Below, one piece after another: positions 20,405 to 32,650 of a stretch of DNA of 64,000 nt (position 1 is the first letter of the stretch; each line of letters starts with the position of its first letter). The stretch comes from Pictodentalium vernedei (Eukaryota; Mollusca; Scaphopoda; Dentaliida; Dentaliidae). Where the stretch lies: contig CM062296.1 in NCBI GenBank assembly GCA_031216915.1, forward strand, positions 795,497,473-795,561,472. Direction: 5' to 3'. A program made the position numbers and the translations under genes. The notes beneath the pieces were generated by a model. It did not search any database. It was given only the letters and a program-made list of their open reading frames with translations, and was not told where the DNA came from.

Positions 20405-20575
20405 CCGTAATTTATCATGTATTTTGTCACGCATTAAACAACTTTTGGAATAATTATTTGTAAGTGCTAATTGTCATTGTCATAGACTTCCGGAACATCT
20501 GAAGGTGCGACAGACACCTGAATTGTTTAAAAATGCACTCGCACTTTTGTAAAGCATTGAAGAGTTACCGTCATT

Positions 20576-20622
<47 letters not shown>

Positions 20623-20625
20623 GCT
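20405..20625 (+). pseudogene. Possible LINE 3' end with (GT)n tail
   Basis: HRLPEHLKVRQTPELFKNAL followed by ALL and a stop resembles the C-terminus of CR1/L2/Jockey-type LINE proteins. The stop near 20,550 is followed by a (GT)n tract at about 20,581-20,620, consistent with a microsatellite 3' tail. The match is short. Confidence 0.4.
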
Positions 20626-21281
20626 CGAGAGCGCAATTATGCGGATGCATGGCTCTAAACTGTACTATTATTATTATTATTATTGAAGTCTGGGATTAAA
20701 AACATCTCTCATGTCAATAGTCATGGGTCGAGGTGAGTTATCGCGTTGACAGACTTGGCGCCATCTTACGGGGACAGTGTTTCGCTGACAGTCCTGCAGT
20801 CCAGTTGTATCGAGATCACTGACTACATCCATAGGCAGTTCCTTATTCGACATTCGTTATCAACCGATTTTATATCGTTTGATAACGAATGTCAAATGAG
20901 GAACTGAGAACAAGTAACGGTTGTCACTTCCGTCAAAGCATCCATAAAATGTATTTGACAAATATTGGTGAATCATTCCGTGACTATGTACTGTACACCG
21001 GTAAGAACATTTCATCATTTTTAAGCGAGATTCATCATAACCCTTTGAACACGGGGAGACGTCGTACTTTCATTAAGTAGGATGCCTGCTACTTCAAGGG
21101 TGGGGTAGACCAATCAATATTTTCAACGTGCATCTCCACGGCTGCACGTTGAAAATATTAATGGGCCTACCCCCAAATAATGAATATGGACTCTTCCAAT
21201 TGCTGCATTTGAACCGACATGGAAGATACCACCAGTACCCAAAGGCTTAATAACGCCTTCGTTGTACCAGTTAGCAAACAA
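20626..21281. other. Intergenic DNA with two fold-backs
   Basis: Contains an ATT trinucleotide run near 20,665, a small palindrome around TTTTATATCG at 20,850-20,893, and a fold-back at about 21,110-21,175 (ATCAATATTTTCAACGTGCA against GCACGTTGAAAATATTAAT). The latter and its right flank are also present at about 32,500-32,650. No gene. Confidence 0.5.
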
Positions 21282-21421
21282 TACATTATCCTTGTATGTA
21301 GTAAGAACGTGGACAAAACTCTCCCGAACTTCAACAACATTTCTACAAGTAATGAGAATACATTACCTTTGTGTGTATTAAGAACGTGGACAAAACTCTC
21401 CTAAACTTCAAAAATATTTCT
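21282..21421. repeat. Tandem duplication of about 76 bases
   Basis: Two copies share AAGAACGTGGACAAAACTCT and neighbouring sequence, at about 21,282-21,345 and 21,359-21,421. Confidence 0.6.
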
Positions 21422-21737
21422 GGGCAAGTACTGACAGAAGAATACCCGATATCCGATGTCGCACATCCCCCATTTATCACATAATTAACTATAGTTCCAG
21501 GTGAAATAGTTCCAGACACATTGCAAATAGTCAAAGTTGTGCCTGTCCTCAAAGGTGGTAATGCGTGAGAGCCATCATCATCGTCAAATTTGAAATATAT
21601 AATCAATTTCATCTTCTCCAAGGTACTTGGACGGATCATATGCGTGAGACTGACAGAGTTTCTGACTTCATCTGATGTTCGCTATAAGCATCAATAAGGC
21701 TCCCGTAAAAACACTCAACCCTTCACCCGATCATATA

Positions 21738-23294
21738 CACCTGCAACTTAGTTAAGCACGCCCTGAAATGTTTCATGACAGTGAAGTTGCTGTTACTGAT
21801 TATTGTGTTTTAATGATTGATATGTATTGTAGTACATTTCATCTAGTGATGAAACATGATCTTTCTTGTTGATAGCGAACACCAAACACATCCCCTCGTC
21901 CACGTGAAGCATACTTCCCACGAATGTCACAAAAACACTATCATCCAGATGATATGGGAATAAAACAAGACCATTTGTCACTTCTTTTATCGACAAATGT
22001 TGACATGGCAAAGAGGATACTATCATATGCACTAAGATGGCAAATCGTTGGCCTGCATGCAACAGGCAATTCATTCAAACCTATAAGAGGGCAACTTGGC
22101 TATAGTCATTCTGTCACCAGCAGACTTGTCCGAAAACAAACCAACGATATTAAGGACCGACCATGGCCTGGACAACCCCAAAAGACCTCTCCTCGGGAAG
22201 ATCGGAGTCTGGCACGCCTCGTTAGGCGTTATCCCTTTGCTTCAAGTGTGCAACAGAACTGTCCTAAACCGCATCAAAGCACTGTGTATGAGGTACAGAA
22301 AGGCCATCAAGAGTCCAGCTCTGTCCGATCAGCATCAAAGACGACGCTTGGAGTGGTGTATGGCACGACAACATTGAAACCTCAGGACGTGGAAGAAATT
22401 CCATTGGTTTCCTGCTTCACGACACAAATGGTGGCATGAGAGTGTGAAGGCATAGAAATACTGCTTAAGTGCCCAGGAACATCAAACCTACTGTTCGTTA
22501 TGGTGGAGGATCAGTTATGATCTGAGGATGCCTCTCTCATGATTGTAAACTTGATATGGTGACTGTACGTGGGAATCTCAATGGTCATCAGTACATCCAG
22601 GACATTCTCAATCCGTTATCGTGCCTCATTTTGACAACCACCTGTTAGCTACCCGCCTTGTATTCATGGACGACAATGCAAGGCCACATCATCCCCATGC
22701 TGTGAGAGCGTTCCTTCAGAACAATGCTATTACAACACTCCCTTGGCCTGCAAGGCCTACAATGGCCTGCAATGAGCCCCGATTTGAATCTCTTAGAACA
22801 CATATGGGACTTTCATGGACGTCGTGTGCTAGCAAGTTATCCAACTGCACACAATTTGGCCGATATGGAAGCTGCATTGCATGAAGAGTGGCAGCACTTG
22901 CCTCTGGACGGTATCAGAAGGCTCACTGGTAGACTTAGAAGGAGGGTTCAGGCTGTAATCCGGGTACGTGGTGGATACACTCTCTGCTGACGTCAGACAC
23001 GATTACTGTTACATTTTTGTCAGCAATTGCCGGCATTGTTTTATCATGGACCGTTCCAGCACCATACTTGTCGAGAGAAAATTTTTCCATCAAAAACATT
23101 AGTCACAGTTATGTGTAATTAGCGCCATTAAAATACTGCATATTTCCATCATTGTGTTTTCTTGCATTTGTTAATGGACCATTCTTTACGCAAACAATCA
23201 CTTTTGGCCATCTGAATGATAGCATGAAAGTAATGACAGTTTCTATTAACACCAATGCGAAAAAACAGGGGGTGCTTAATTAAGTTTCAGGTGC
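21738..23294 (+). mobile_element. Tc1-like transposon, inactivated
   Basis: Inverted ends match: CACCTGCAACTTAGTTAAGC at the left, and the reverse complement of a related sequence (CTTAATTAAGTTTCAGGTGC) at the right. Both lie next to TA. Length of about 1.56 kb is normal for Tc1. The transposase starts near 22,006. Recognisable parts are a helix-turn-helix region with DIKDRPWPGQPQKTSPREDR, the catalytic strand VFMDDNARPHHPHAVRAFLQ, and SPDLNLLEHIWDF, ending RRLTGRLRRRVQAVIRVRGG. Parts lie in different phases, so several frameshifts and stops inactivate it. Confidence 0.85.
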
Positions 23295-23550
23295 ATATAT
23301 CTCCCTAAGAGCTTTAGCCACGTGGCCGAATACAACAATCATCCTTCAAAAGATTCTTCAACTTTGTTCAAAGGCTTCTTAAAATCAGCCGCAGCAATAC
23401 GCTTTATAAAAAAATTGACTTTTTATGGGCTCCTGGGAATTTATAACAACAGGTTTCGAAGCTTCCTGTCCAACATAATTCAATACGTAATATACTACTC
23501 GTATTAGTTTTCACCGTTCAGTATCACTTGTGGTGTGCAGCGGAGATATA

Positions 23551-23632
23551 GAATAAACGTATAGTGTTTTCAAGTAAAAGAGTTATTCTACGAGTAGAAT
23601 AAATGTTTTACTTGAAAACACAATACGTTTAT
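23551..23632. repeat. Fold-back repeat
   Basis: Arms GTGTTTTCAAGTAAAA and TTTTACTTGAAAACAC, with AATAAACGTAT and ATACGTTTATT at the edges, form a long hairpin. MITE-like. Confidence 0.65.
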
Positions 23633-25271
23633 TTTGTTTATCCCATAAATCTTCTACAGGGCAGTCGCGGCAAAATCATGCTATAATTCGCTACAAAACA
23701 CAGCGAGAAGTGAGGAGGAGATTGGTCCAATTCGACCGACCAGCAAAATTGGCAAAAATAAACAAGGCGCAGTAATATATTTCTGTCTAAAAATAAAACT
23801 TGAGCTAAACTTGCAAAAATACTTTATTATATGAGCAGTGGGTGGTGTTTTCTATTGGCATTGTGTAATACTTACAAAACGATTTAAAGAAACCATCAAT
23901 CGAATTATTAATTATGCTAGACAAATGTGGTAGAGGCCAGAGGTCAACAAGTCCGTCGCCACTATGGGATTAAATTATGTCAGTGCTAAACCTATGAGAA
24001 GTTATCACCCCACGAGGTGAATAAAGCAAAAATTTATTCACGGCCTTTATTGTTCAAATAAATGTCCATTTATGGGATAAAACAGTCTACATTTATCGTT
24101 CTGCATCAAACAAATAATACATTTTAAGTCGGTCAGTTAACATTATTTCTTCACAATAAGGAAATAGTGAGCGGTCAAATTTTTAAGAGTACATCTTGAT
24201 GAAAACTTGAAATTTCAATCTAAGCATGTAGTGTCTCTTGAATATTTCTAATGTAATATATTCCTCCACTAACGTAAAATAGATTCTTCCAAAAGGGGCC
24301 CTAATATCACTGTACTGCTGTACCTGGCCTCTGTCATTTAAATCTGCGATCAGCACATATCGGCTCAAAATCCCCACTACAGAAGTGCGTTTTGCGCTGC
24401 ATGCAACCACTCATTTAAGAGCCGTACAGGTGTTTTTACTTGGGAACAACTGAATATTTATATCCCATGATATCTAGAAATTGAAGATAGACCGATCGTT
24501 TAACAACATGTTCAACACATATCATATCCCCATGGTACGTATAAGAGACAAATTGGGCTAACAATGGCAGGCTATGGGCACAATTTTCGGCTGATCTCCC
24601 AGAACTTAAATTTTCAAATGTTTTGTATGGATTAAAATACACCCTCATACACTATATGTAGGATCCTTGTTAAAAAAAACGTCAACAATAAAAATGTATA
24701 AAACTATTACTTTTCCATGGCATGTGTTGATAGAATGTGTCCGGACTGTAAACAAATTAAACAAATTTGTAAATACATTTGAAAGGTAGTTTGACTTAGC
24801 GCAGTTCCTTATCTCCAGAGCATTAAGGATATGGTCTTGAATTGTTTGATTCTGGTAATCTTTGCTGCTTCTACATTTGGAGAAACCCGCTGTTTCTCCC
24901 AGGCAAACATCACTTCTCTATCAAACTAAGTACATTGACATATCCAAGTCCGATTTCTAATAGAACATTATCTATCAGTAACTTGCTACTCTCAGATTAA
25001 AGGGGCTTTTGCTTCATGACTTGACCTGCGAATGTTTGACTTGATATCGCATTCATTATGGCCCAACACGAAATTACAGTATTGCTGCTGACACAATCTT
25101 GGTTCAGTGATCAGTAACTTTACGACGGTTCATTGAAAGAGGGATTCTCAAATCGTGTTTGCGGTTAAAGAGTTGTGTGTTAACAACATGGAGGAACAAC
25201 CAAACTCGCTATGACGTCAACATTTTTTTTATTAAATCTAGATAGTTGAATTTTACTAAACATTGTTGAAT
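23633..25271. other. Unannotated intergenic DNA
   Basis: No supported gene, RNA or clear repeat. Confidence 0.35.
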
Positions 25272-25878
25272 ATTTAGAGAATTTTTTTATTTATTTATTG
25301 AGGTTTAAGGTCACATATTTATGCACAATGGCTAATCGTGATCGTGACAGTTTTACAGGTGGGGGAAGTAGGAGTACCCGGACAGAACCACCTAGCATCG
25401 ACGAGCAACTGTCAGCTCCTCAACATTGTAACTCTGTTCAAGCTCCTCTCAAGCAGGGTTACAGCGGCTGAAGGCAGGTGCACCATCGACGTGCAGTACG
25501 CCTCAGTATACGTCGTCATCGTGCCCACATGTAGGCAGCCGGGATGAAGTGCCTTGCCCAAGGACACAACGCGGGTCGTCCCGGACGGGGAATTGTGTTT
25601 TATACCCTTTCCAGAGAATACAAGTTATTGCCTTGATAAGAACAATGCTCTATTGGTGTTTTGGCGGCAGTGCTATCCCAATATACTGGAGTCAATTCCA
25701 CAAGTGCACCCATATGGGAACCCCGAAAAGAGGATTAATACCGCAAAGTACACGGAGATTCTATTACGACCAAACCACACACGGAGTATACTTCCCACCA
25801 TGTCAGGATTTTTCACATCCCGAGGAAAGACACTAGAATCGCGAAGAAATGTTTAGCCGATAGACCACTAGGTTACGC
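25272..25878 (-). mobile_element. SINE copy, apparently interrupted
   Basis: The body (25,280-25,600) closely matches the SINEs at 31,291 and 34,564 in minus orientation, including GTGCCTTGCCCAAGGACACA. The tRNA-like head is displaced. About 220 unrelated bases follow, and then a weak head-like segment ends near 25,878. I infer either an insertion into the SINE or chance similarity of the last part. Confidence 0.6.
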
Positions 25879-26388
25879 CTTACATTTATTAGCTGATTTT
25901 GAATTTTGCTTGAACTTTTTATCTTTTTTCCTTCGCAACATCCGCTACTGCTTGGTTTGATGGGAATTATGGCGATGTGACGCTTTCGAATCCCCGGGAT
26001 GTTTTAAAGACTTTACCGAGTGCCGCCTCATTGACTCTTCGTCTGTCATCAAGCTTCCTGGAGGGAGACGCGATTAAAGAAGAAGAGTTCAAGAAGGTCT
26101 CCTTTAAGGAACTGCTTTGATTCCGTTTTGGAATATGCAGTGTTTTTGTTTGACTTGCTCAAACAGACAACTCGATTCAAATTGTAATTGCGTTGCAGGA
26201 TTTGTAGAAAGGGTTTTAACCTTCCACAATGAAAAAAGTGCTATATCGATTAAACCATTCATACGCGTGGGTCGTTTTCGCAGTATCATGGTTTATTTCT
26301 ATTCTTACCGTTCTGTGTTTATTGCGCGCCTTCACGTCTATTAAGCAATTGTTAAAACGACACTCAGCAATTCATTTGACGACTCGTA
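25879..26388. other. Unannotated intergenic DNA
   Basis: No supported gene or repeat. Confidence 0.35.
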
Positions 26389-26450
26389 CCCTGAGTTCCA
26401 ATGTGTTCAATCTGTCAGTAGGCATCTAGAACACATTGGAACTCGGGAAC
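26389..26450. mobile_element. Short palindromic MITE, diverged copy
   Basis: CCTGAGTTCCAATGTGTTC and GAACACATTGGAACTCGGG form a hairpin. The core matches the copies at 31,205-31,273 and 62,821-62,888. Confidence 0.65.
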
Positions 26451-28726
26451 AAACTGTGAACAAAAAGAACACATTTTATCGCCAATCAAATGTACGAGGA
26501 GAACCGTGTTACTATTTGGCAATCGCCAACGATGCAAGTTGTTATTGCGGCGCTCGATTTGTAGAAAATTCCAGTAAAATTTCGCTTCTATTTAAAAATA
26601 GTCCGTCAACGATTTCCGTTCTTCACATGTGTGCGGGACGGATTTTCCTTTTCCGCATGGTTTAGTGTTGTTGTTGATTGGGATTTCAAAGAACAATAAT
26701 GTGTAATCAATTATTTGAACAGATGCTGACAATATACGGTCAAGTTCTCAGACCACCAGTCTAATTCTGTTCGAAATTCAAATCCGTTTTGTGATGCTAG
26801 TTAACCCACTTGTAGCGCAGTTTACGCACAGATGATCGTTGGTAGAATGTCTCTTTACTCGCGAACATATACACATGTTCTTGGCACAACAGCCTTCAAT
26901 CACTTACAGAATTAGACTGATGGTCTGGGAGCTTGATTTACGTCGGGAACTGTATCTACAGCATGAACTTTGTAAGATTAAATATTACTTGGAGATTGCT
27001 TCTACATTTCATGTCCCACACGTGGAAATGTGAACTAGCAGGTTTGGAGGTCCACCAAGTGGTCCCCATCCCCTGATAGGACAAGGGTAGATGAATTGCG
27101 TAATATGATTGGCTGCCTGGTCGGAATGAAACGATCTCGTTGGTCTGTCCTATTAGTCAGCAAAAGCGAAGCAGGAGATTGTACGAGACCGTGGGAATAA
27201 AGCAAGCAGTACACAGAATTATAGGGATGGAACAATGTTAGTAAGAATAAAGTTCTGCATAGGTAGAATGGTGTCTGGGGTTGGACGAAGGGGGTTTTAT
27301 GGGTAGTACATGAATATTCTGCTCCAGACCAACAATATGGAAGGATAGAATAGAATTAGAAAAAAAATGGATTTCACAGATTGAAGAAAAGTGACCATGT
27401 GTCGTCGTCGCTACGATACCTCCATAATACACTACATCAGTAAACATCAGAAGAAGACAGTTCGGCATAAAAACGATTCAATTCACACCCACTATAGGCC
27501 AAGCGCTTTTTCTGCACCTACACGATGCAACCAGCGTTTGCCACGCTACAGACCAAGATAGTGGCAAAAGTAGCACACTTGTCGGTGGAAAGTGTTTTGT
27601 CTTGACAACGCGTGCCAATGCACGCGTACACGTATCACTGTGGTAATGAATCACATGCTTGCTCGCGAGCATTACCATGACGGGAGGCATCACAAGCTCT
27701 CACAAAGAAGGGCTTTGGTCGTCGTAGATTTACTAGAATTAGGAAAACAGTGTCGGCAGTCTGGAGCGCCTACCAAATGTGCATTTCTCTTCCACCTAGC
27801 ATGTTCTTATTTTTCACTTTCATTCATTATCTGTATTTGCTATAAAATGGACAGAAAGACACTGCTTTAAAAACAACATCGACTCCCCGACTTGGATTAT
27901 TTATGAAAGAGTGTTATCCATTTCAAGTGATGCGAAACAAGCCTGAAACTAGTAGAGATCGTGAGGGGCGCCCCCTTTCCCCTCCCGTTGGCCATTTCCT
28001 CCAAAAAATTGTTGTCCGTCAGAAAAGTCGTTGTTCGCGCGAACGCCAACATTTTTCTCTGAAGGCCGCTATTTTGAGGAGAACGGTTGGCAATTTCACG
28101 AAACTACAATTTACATTATGCACAACTAAACTTATGATTCAAATATCTTTGTGTGAAACCGCTCGTTATAAATAAATGGCAATGGCGTGCCCGGGGTAGC
28201 AAAAAGGGGTCTATATAGGTACTACAGGTTCGTGTCTTCCCAACAAGATACGTGCAAGCCTTAGACCCATAAAGTTCAATCGTTTAACCCACCATTTCAA
28301 ATCAAGTCCAACATATCATCAAACATCAAGAGCACAAAGCTTCCAGGTGTTTCGCAATCCTGTTGATCAACAACATCACTCATTTGAAACGGACAATAAT
28401 GCGAGTGAAGTAAGGGGGAGCTGCAATCAACTACCCAAGTTGGAGTTTTTTGCTGTACTTCATGTGTGCCGAAGGTGCACGTGAAGTACTGTAAAAGCTC
28501 CAACAAGATTTCTGTCCCACATACTCTACCCGAGTTGTGTTCCATATTTATACCATGGTTCAACCTAAATAAATGAATGAAGCTGATATTTTTTTAGAAA
28601 AAAAGCCATCACCTCAGGTGGTCTGTTTAATCAAACATACTATATACTATTTCGATACAGAATGCATTATCGGATATTAAGAAGACAAAAGAGTTATATT
28701 ACAATTTACTAGATATGTCCACATGT
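26451..28726. other. Unannotated intergenic DNA
   Basis: Open frames are short, overlapping and without motifs. I see no supported gene or repeat. Confidence 0.35.
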
Positions 28727-28727
28727 T

Positions 28728-29042
28728 TACAGTTAAAACTAGAAGTCCTGTCACGAATAGTGCGCTTATCTAGGCTTAATTGTGCGTTGGAATTGCGCGC
28801 AATTGCCATATCGAATGGCATCCAAAGCACGGCAGGCTCTCTTGGATACTCATAGCAAACACATGCAATGTTTCTGCCAATGGACCTCCGGGTTACCCGG
28901 AGGTCCATTGGCTGAAACACTGCTTGTGCACAGGCTATATGTGCAGAATTTGATAGCTTTACTTGGGCCATAACGCGTACATTAACGCGCACTACGTGCT
29001 ATTTGTGCGCATTTCATGACAGGACTTCTAGTTTTAACTGTA
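28728..29042. mobile_element. Mariner-type MITE with perfect 24-base ends
   Basis: CAGTTAAAACTAGAAGTCCT at the left and its reverse complement at the right end form perfect inverted repeats bordered by TA, as in Tc1/mariner elements. A second palindrome (CAATGGACCTCCGGG and reverse complement) sits in the centre near 28,880-28,912. Non-coding, 315 bases. Confidence 0.8.
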
Positions 29043-29137
29043 CTATCTTCCGGTAGACAATGATAACAAAACTTTTACGTTGAAAACACTGCAACTGGTA
29101 GGTGTCACAGTGAAAGGGGCTAACAAAGAAACTTTAA

Positions 29138-29332
29138 CCCTTTACCTAACATGAAAAGCAGACGACACTTTCAAAACAAATTCTTGAACTAATTTGTTTC
29201 ATTTTTGTGAGCTCTTTCCAATGAGGTGTCATAACCTATGTTTTTGAGACAAAAAATGAAAAAGTAATGAAAATTAATTGTCGATTTTTGATAATAGTGC
29301 TGGCTATTTTGGTTGTTACGTTGGGTAAAGGG
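29138..29332. mobile_element. TTAA-flanked MITE, subfamily A, one palindrome arm lost
   Basis: Flanked by TTAA at 29134-29137 and 29333-29336. The ends match subfamily A, but only one arm of the central palindrome remains, which fits deletion of a hairpin arm. Confidence 0.8.
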
Positions 29333-29539
29333 TTAAGTAATTCCATACCTGTGATATTGTAGCTATGATGGGAAGTAAATATTGATAATTCTTCTGAACG
29401 GGCATAATCGCCGAAGGGAGATACTGTCTTTTACATTGAGTATATCGTTGAGAGCTTCTATTGTAAAGTGTGAGGTGATTTCATTATATTTCTGGGGGAG
29501 ATATTTACTTCTGACTGCAACGAAATAGGGGCATTCGAT

Positions 29540-30119
29540 TAGGGCTGCACGGTATATCGATAAACCGATATATACCGGTATTAAAACCAATATCGATCGA
29601 ATACCGGTGTAATTACACAAATATCGGTTTATCCTCATTATTTATTTACCCTCAATTTAATTTTCAAGATGTCTTGATATTTTTAACTGTAGCTCAGAAT
29701 GAATAAATTATCCCTTTATCCAAGGAATCGTCTGCTTGATCCCTCGTAATATACAAATTCATCAGTTGAAAAAATAATTTTCAAAAGGTTCAACAAAACG
29801 TTATCATGTGACCCTTCATTGGAACGAACTCGTTGAGCTCGTTCCAATGAGGGGTCACATGATATAGTTTTGTTGAAATCTTTGGTTAAAATCTGATAAA
29901 CTAATTTTGAAAATAATAAATTTTGATATCGTCTGCGTTGGGTAAAGGTTTTTCGAACTGCATCATCAAGGCATGCTAATTCGATCTGACTGTGATGCCT
30001 CGAGTCTCTATTGTGGTACTTGTGTTCATATGTCTGAACAGTTTTCGATATACCGGTATACCGCGGTATTTTTTTGAATACCGATACCGGTATTCTGTTT
30101 TGAATATCGTACAGCCCTA
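29540..30119. mobile_element. hAT-type MITE with 8-base target duplication
   Basis: Ends TAGGGCTGCACGGTAT and ATATCGTACAGCCCTA are inverted repeats. CATTCGAT flanks both sides at 29532-29539 and 30120-30127. Eight-base duplications are the hAT signature. A second MITE (29712-29948) is nested inside. Confidence 0.85.
29712..29948. mobile_element. TTAA-type MITE, subfamily B, nested in hAT MITE
   Basis: Resembles the 15206-15445 copy, with central GAACTCGTTGAGCTCGTTCC palindrome. The flanking TTAA sites have decayed to TTAT and similar. Confidence 0.75.
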
Positions 30120-30127
30120 CATTCGAT

Positions 30128-31200
30128 CAGATTGTGTAATTCATCTCCAAGATGGCGTCTGTTGCATAAGGCACATGTCCTATTTCTGATATCGACACTG
30201 ACCCATCTGTCATTTACATTCTTTCTTTTGTATTGAAGCATTTCATTCACGTCATAGTGTTACTTGGATAAGTAGCGACCAATCAGATGTGTTCTTGCAT
30301 GACGTTATTAATTAGATCGGGCATTTTTGTCTTATTTGGCCTATTACCGACTTCGGCTGATATGGTTTTGAACTCGGCTGATAACGCGGCAGATATGGGT
30401 TAATTGAAAGAGCACAGATAAAGTTGTCGTCCAGGCGACGTAAATGTGACGTTTTTCCTGAAGTTGTAATGGAGCGAGTTTTTGTTTACAACGAAATCGG
30501 CGTTAACTGTCAGTTGCCAGAGTAATTACGGATAAGCCACGGATATAATAGAAGCGGAATTTCATAATTTAAATGACGATGACCTATTGATGAGAGAATG
30601 TCATGAGAAAGAAAACTATACTCGGGAAGAGTGTGATTCTATTTGGAGCTTCAACGGAGGTTTATTGATGTCGAGGCTGGAGAAACGGCAGATTATGTGA
30701 AAAAGATGAGAAATGAGAACACTTCGACAAAAACAAGAAGTGATGTAAAAACATTTTGCAGTTATAATCGTAGCGTAGCAGTTCAAGGGTCTATCTGGTC
30801 TATCTAATTGATAAATAAATAGGTCATCACTTGCCTAGTTCGATGTCGGCCGAGATATCAACCTCCGACCTTCTGAGAGACAAAGTCATATGGTAAACCG
30901 TCCACGTTTACCTCAAATTGTTCAAATTCAACACCAAATGAAGTATCTGAGGTTAAATCACCACTGACTGTCTTCGTAGCTTCTCTACTGACACATAAAT
31001 ATTTTCTGCATTCAAATCACTCAAGAGAGAAATTGCCGGGAGGATTATAAATAAAAGATCTTCGCATAGAGGCTTTTTTATAAACCTTTTATTGGAAATT
31101 ACATGACACAAGCTTTTAAATGCGATGCCGTTTTAAACTACATCAATATTACATGGTCTCTCTTCGTCATTTGGGGCATGAATAACTGAAAGTGTTTAAC
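30128..31200. other. Unannotated intergenic DNA
   Basis: No supported gene or repeat. Confidence 0.35.
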
Positions 31201-31204
31201 ATTT

Positions 31205-31273
31205 CGTCCCCCGGAGTTCCAATGTGTTCTATGTGCCAGTAGGCACATAGAACACATTAGAACTCAGGAGACG
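31205..31273. mobile_element. Short palindromic MITE
   Basis: 69 bases with ends CGTCCCCCGGAGTTCCAATG and the reverse complement of a near-identical sequence, flanked by ATTT on both sides. Same family as 62,821-62,888, also flanked by ATTT. Confidence 0.75.
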
Positions 31274-31290
31274 ATTTGTCAACGTGGGAG

Positions 31291-31663
31291 GGGGCGCGGT
31301 GGCTCAGTTGGTAGAGGTGCAGGCTGCAAGCCGAGAGGTCCTCGGTTCGAATCCCACCTGCGGCAACCGCGTTGTGTCCTTGGGCAAGACACTTCACCCC
31401 GATTGCCTACATGGGGGCACGATGACGCTGTGTACTGAGGCGTACTGCACGTCGATGGTGCGCATGTCTTCAACCAATCTAACCCTGCCTGTGCTGCGGT
31501 GCAGAGTTCTGAGTTACGATGTTGGAGATCTGACAGCTGCTCGTCGTTGCTCGGTGGTTCTCTCCGGGTACTCCGGCTTCCTCCACCCGTAAAACTGTAT
31601 CGGTAACGATTAGCCATTGTGCATAAGTATGTGACCTTAAACACCAATAAATAAATAAATAAA
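31291..31663 (+). mobile_element. tRNA-derived SINE, full length
   Basis: The head carries an A-box-like TGGCTCAGTTGGTAGAGG and a B-box-like GGTTCGAATCC, followed by a conserved body with TGTCCTTGGGCAAGACACTT and a 3' AATA-repeat tail. Exact 15-base duplications TTGTCAACGTGGGAG flank it at 31276-31290 and 31664-31678, so the insertion is young. The pol III head is a promoter, not a tRNA gene. Confidence 0.9.
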
Positions 31664-31835
31664 TTGTCAACGTGGGAGCCAAAACAGATTTCTCCAACCC
31701 CATCGTATTAAACACCGTTGTGTTTTACTAATGTCGGTGAAATCTTCTTAGTGACAGAATATCTTCATTATAATGCTTGCTATCATGTCTGTAGAATCAG
31801 GAAGTAAATGATATAGAATATTGTTTCTTACTTAA

Positions 31836-32078
31836 CCCTTTACCTAACATGAAAAGCAGACGACACTTCCAAAAAAAATTCTTGAATAACTAATTTTTTT
31901 CATTTTTTGTCTCAAAAACATAGGTTATGACCCCTCGTTGGAACGAGCTCGACGAGCTCGTTCCAACGAGGGGTCATAACCTATGTTTTTGAGACAAAAA
32001 ATGAAAATATTTTGAAAATTAATTGGCGATTTTTGAGAAAATCGCTGGCCGGTTTTGGCCGTTACGTTGGGTAAAGGG
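31836..32078. mobile_element. TTAA-flanked palindromic MITE, subfamily A
   Basis: Flanked by TTAA at 31832-31835 and 32079-32082. The central palindrome of about 100 bases (31,911-32,010) is perfect or nearly so: TTTTTGTCTCAAAAACATAG on the left and its reverse complement on the right. Confidence 0.9.
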
Positions 32079-32082
32079 TTAA

Positions 32083-32316
32083 CCCTTTACCTATAATGAA
32101 AAGCAGAAGACACTTGCAAAAAAATCTTGAATAACAATTTTTTTGTCTCAAAAACATGGGGTATGACCCCTCGTTGGAACTAGCTCGACGGGCTCGTTCC
32201 AACGAGGGGTCATAACCTATGTTTTCGAGACAAAAATGAAAAAATAATGAAAATTAATTGGCGATTTTTTTTTAGAATAGCGCTGGCCGGTTTTTGACGT
32301 TACGTTGGGTAAAGGG
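32083..32316. mobile_element. TTAA-flanked palindromic MITE, second copy in tandem
   Basis: Begins directly at the TTAA that ends the previous copy (32079-32082) and ends at TTAA 32317-32320. The palindrome is less perfect. Two copies share one TTAA, suggesting insertion of one at the edge of the other. Confidence 0.85.
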
Positions 32317-32499
32317 TTAATAACGTTATATTGTGTAATAGGGAGTTTCTTTTCAGACATGAATATGTGTTCCTAGCGCCCATTTTCTTCCCCCTGGATT
32401 CGGATATATTTAATCCTGGAAACCCAAGAGATGGCTTTTCCGGCCCAGGAACATGATATGTCATACTTGCATTGAGTAAGGTGGGTGCTAGGGTGAATG

Positions 32500-32650
32500 T
32501 ATGGGATAGACCAATCAATATTTTCAACATGCAGACCGATCGATGGCTGTACGTTGAAAATAATAATTGGTTTACCCTCATAATGAATATGGACTCTTCC
32601 GATTGCTTCCACTGAACTGATGTGGAATGTACCACCAGGGTTCAAAGAGT
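32500..32650. repeat. Interspersed repeat shared with 21,100-21,240
   Basis: Contains AGACCAATCAATATTTTCAA, a hairpin partner, and ATAATGAATATGGACTCTTC, all in the same order as at 21,100-21,240. Confidence 0.65.

Noticed and set aside
31291-31364. Possible tRNA gene (A box and B box present)
   Set aside because: It is the head of a SINE with a conserved body, AATA tail and 15-base target duplications; the cloverleaf is not intact.
31279-31715. Minus-strand frames of 122 and 78 codons
   Set aside because: They lie across the SINE and have no protein features.
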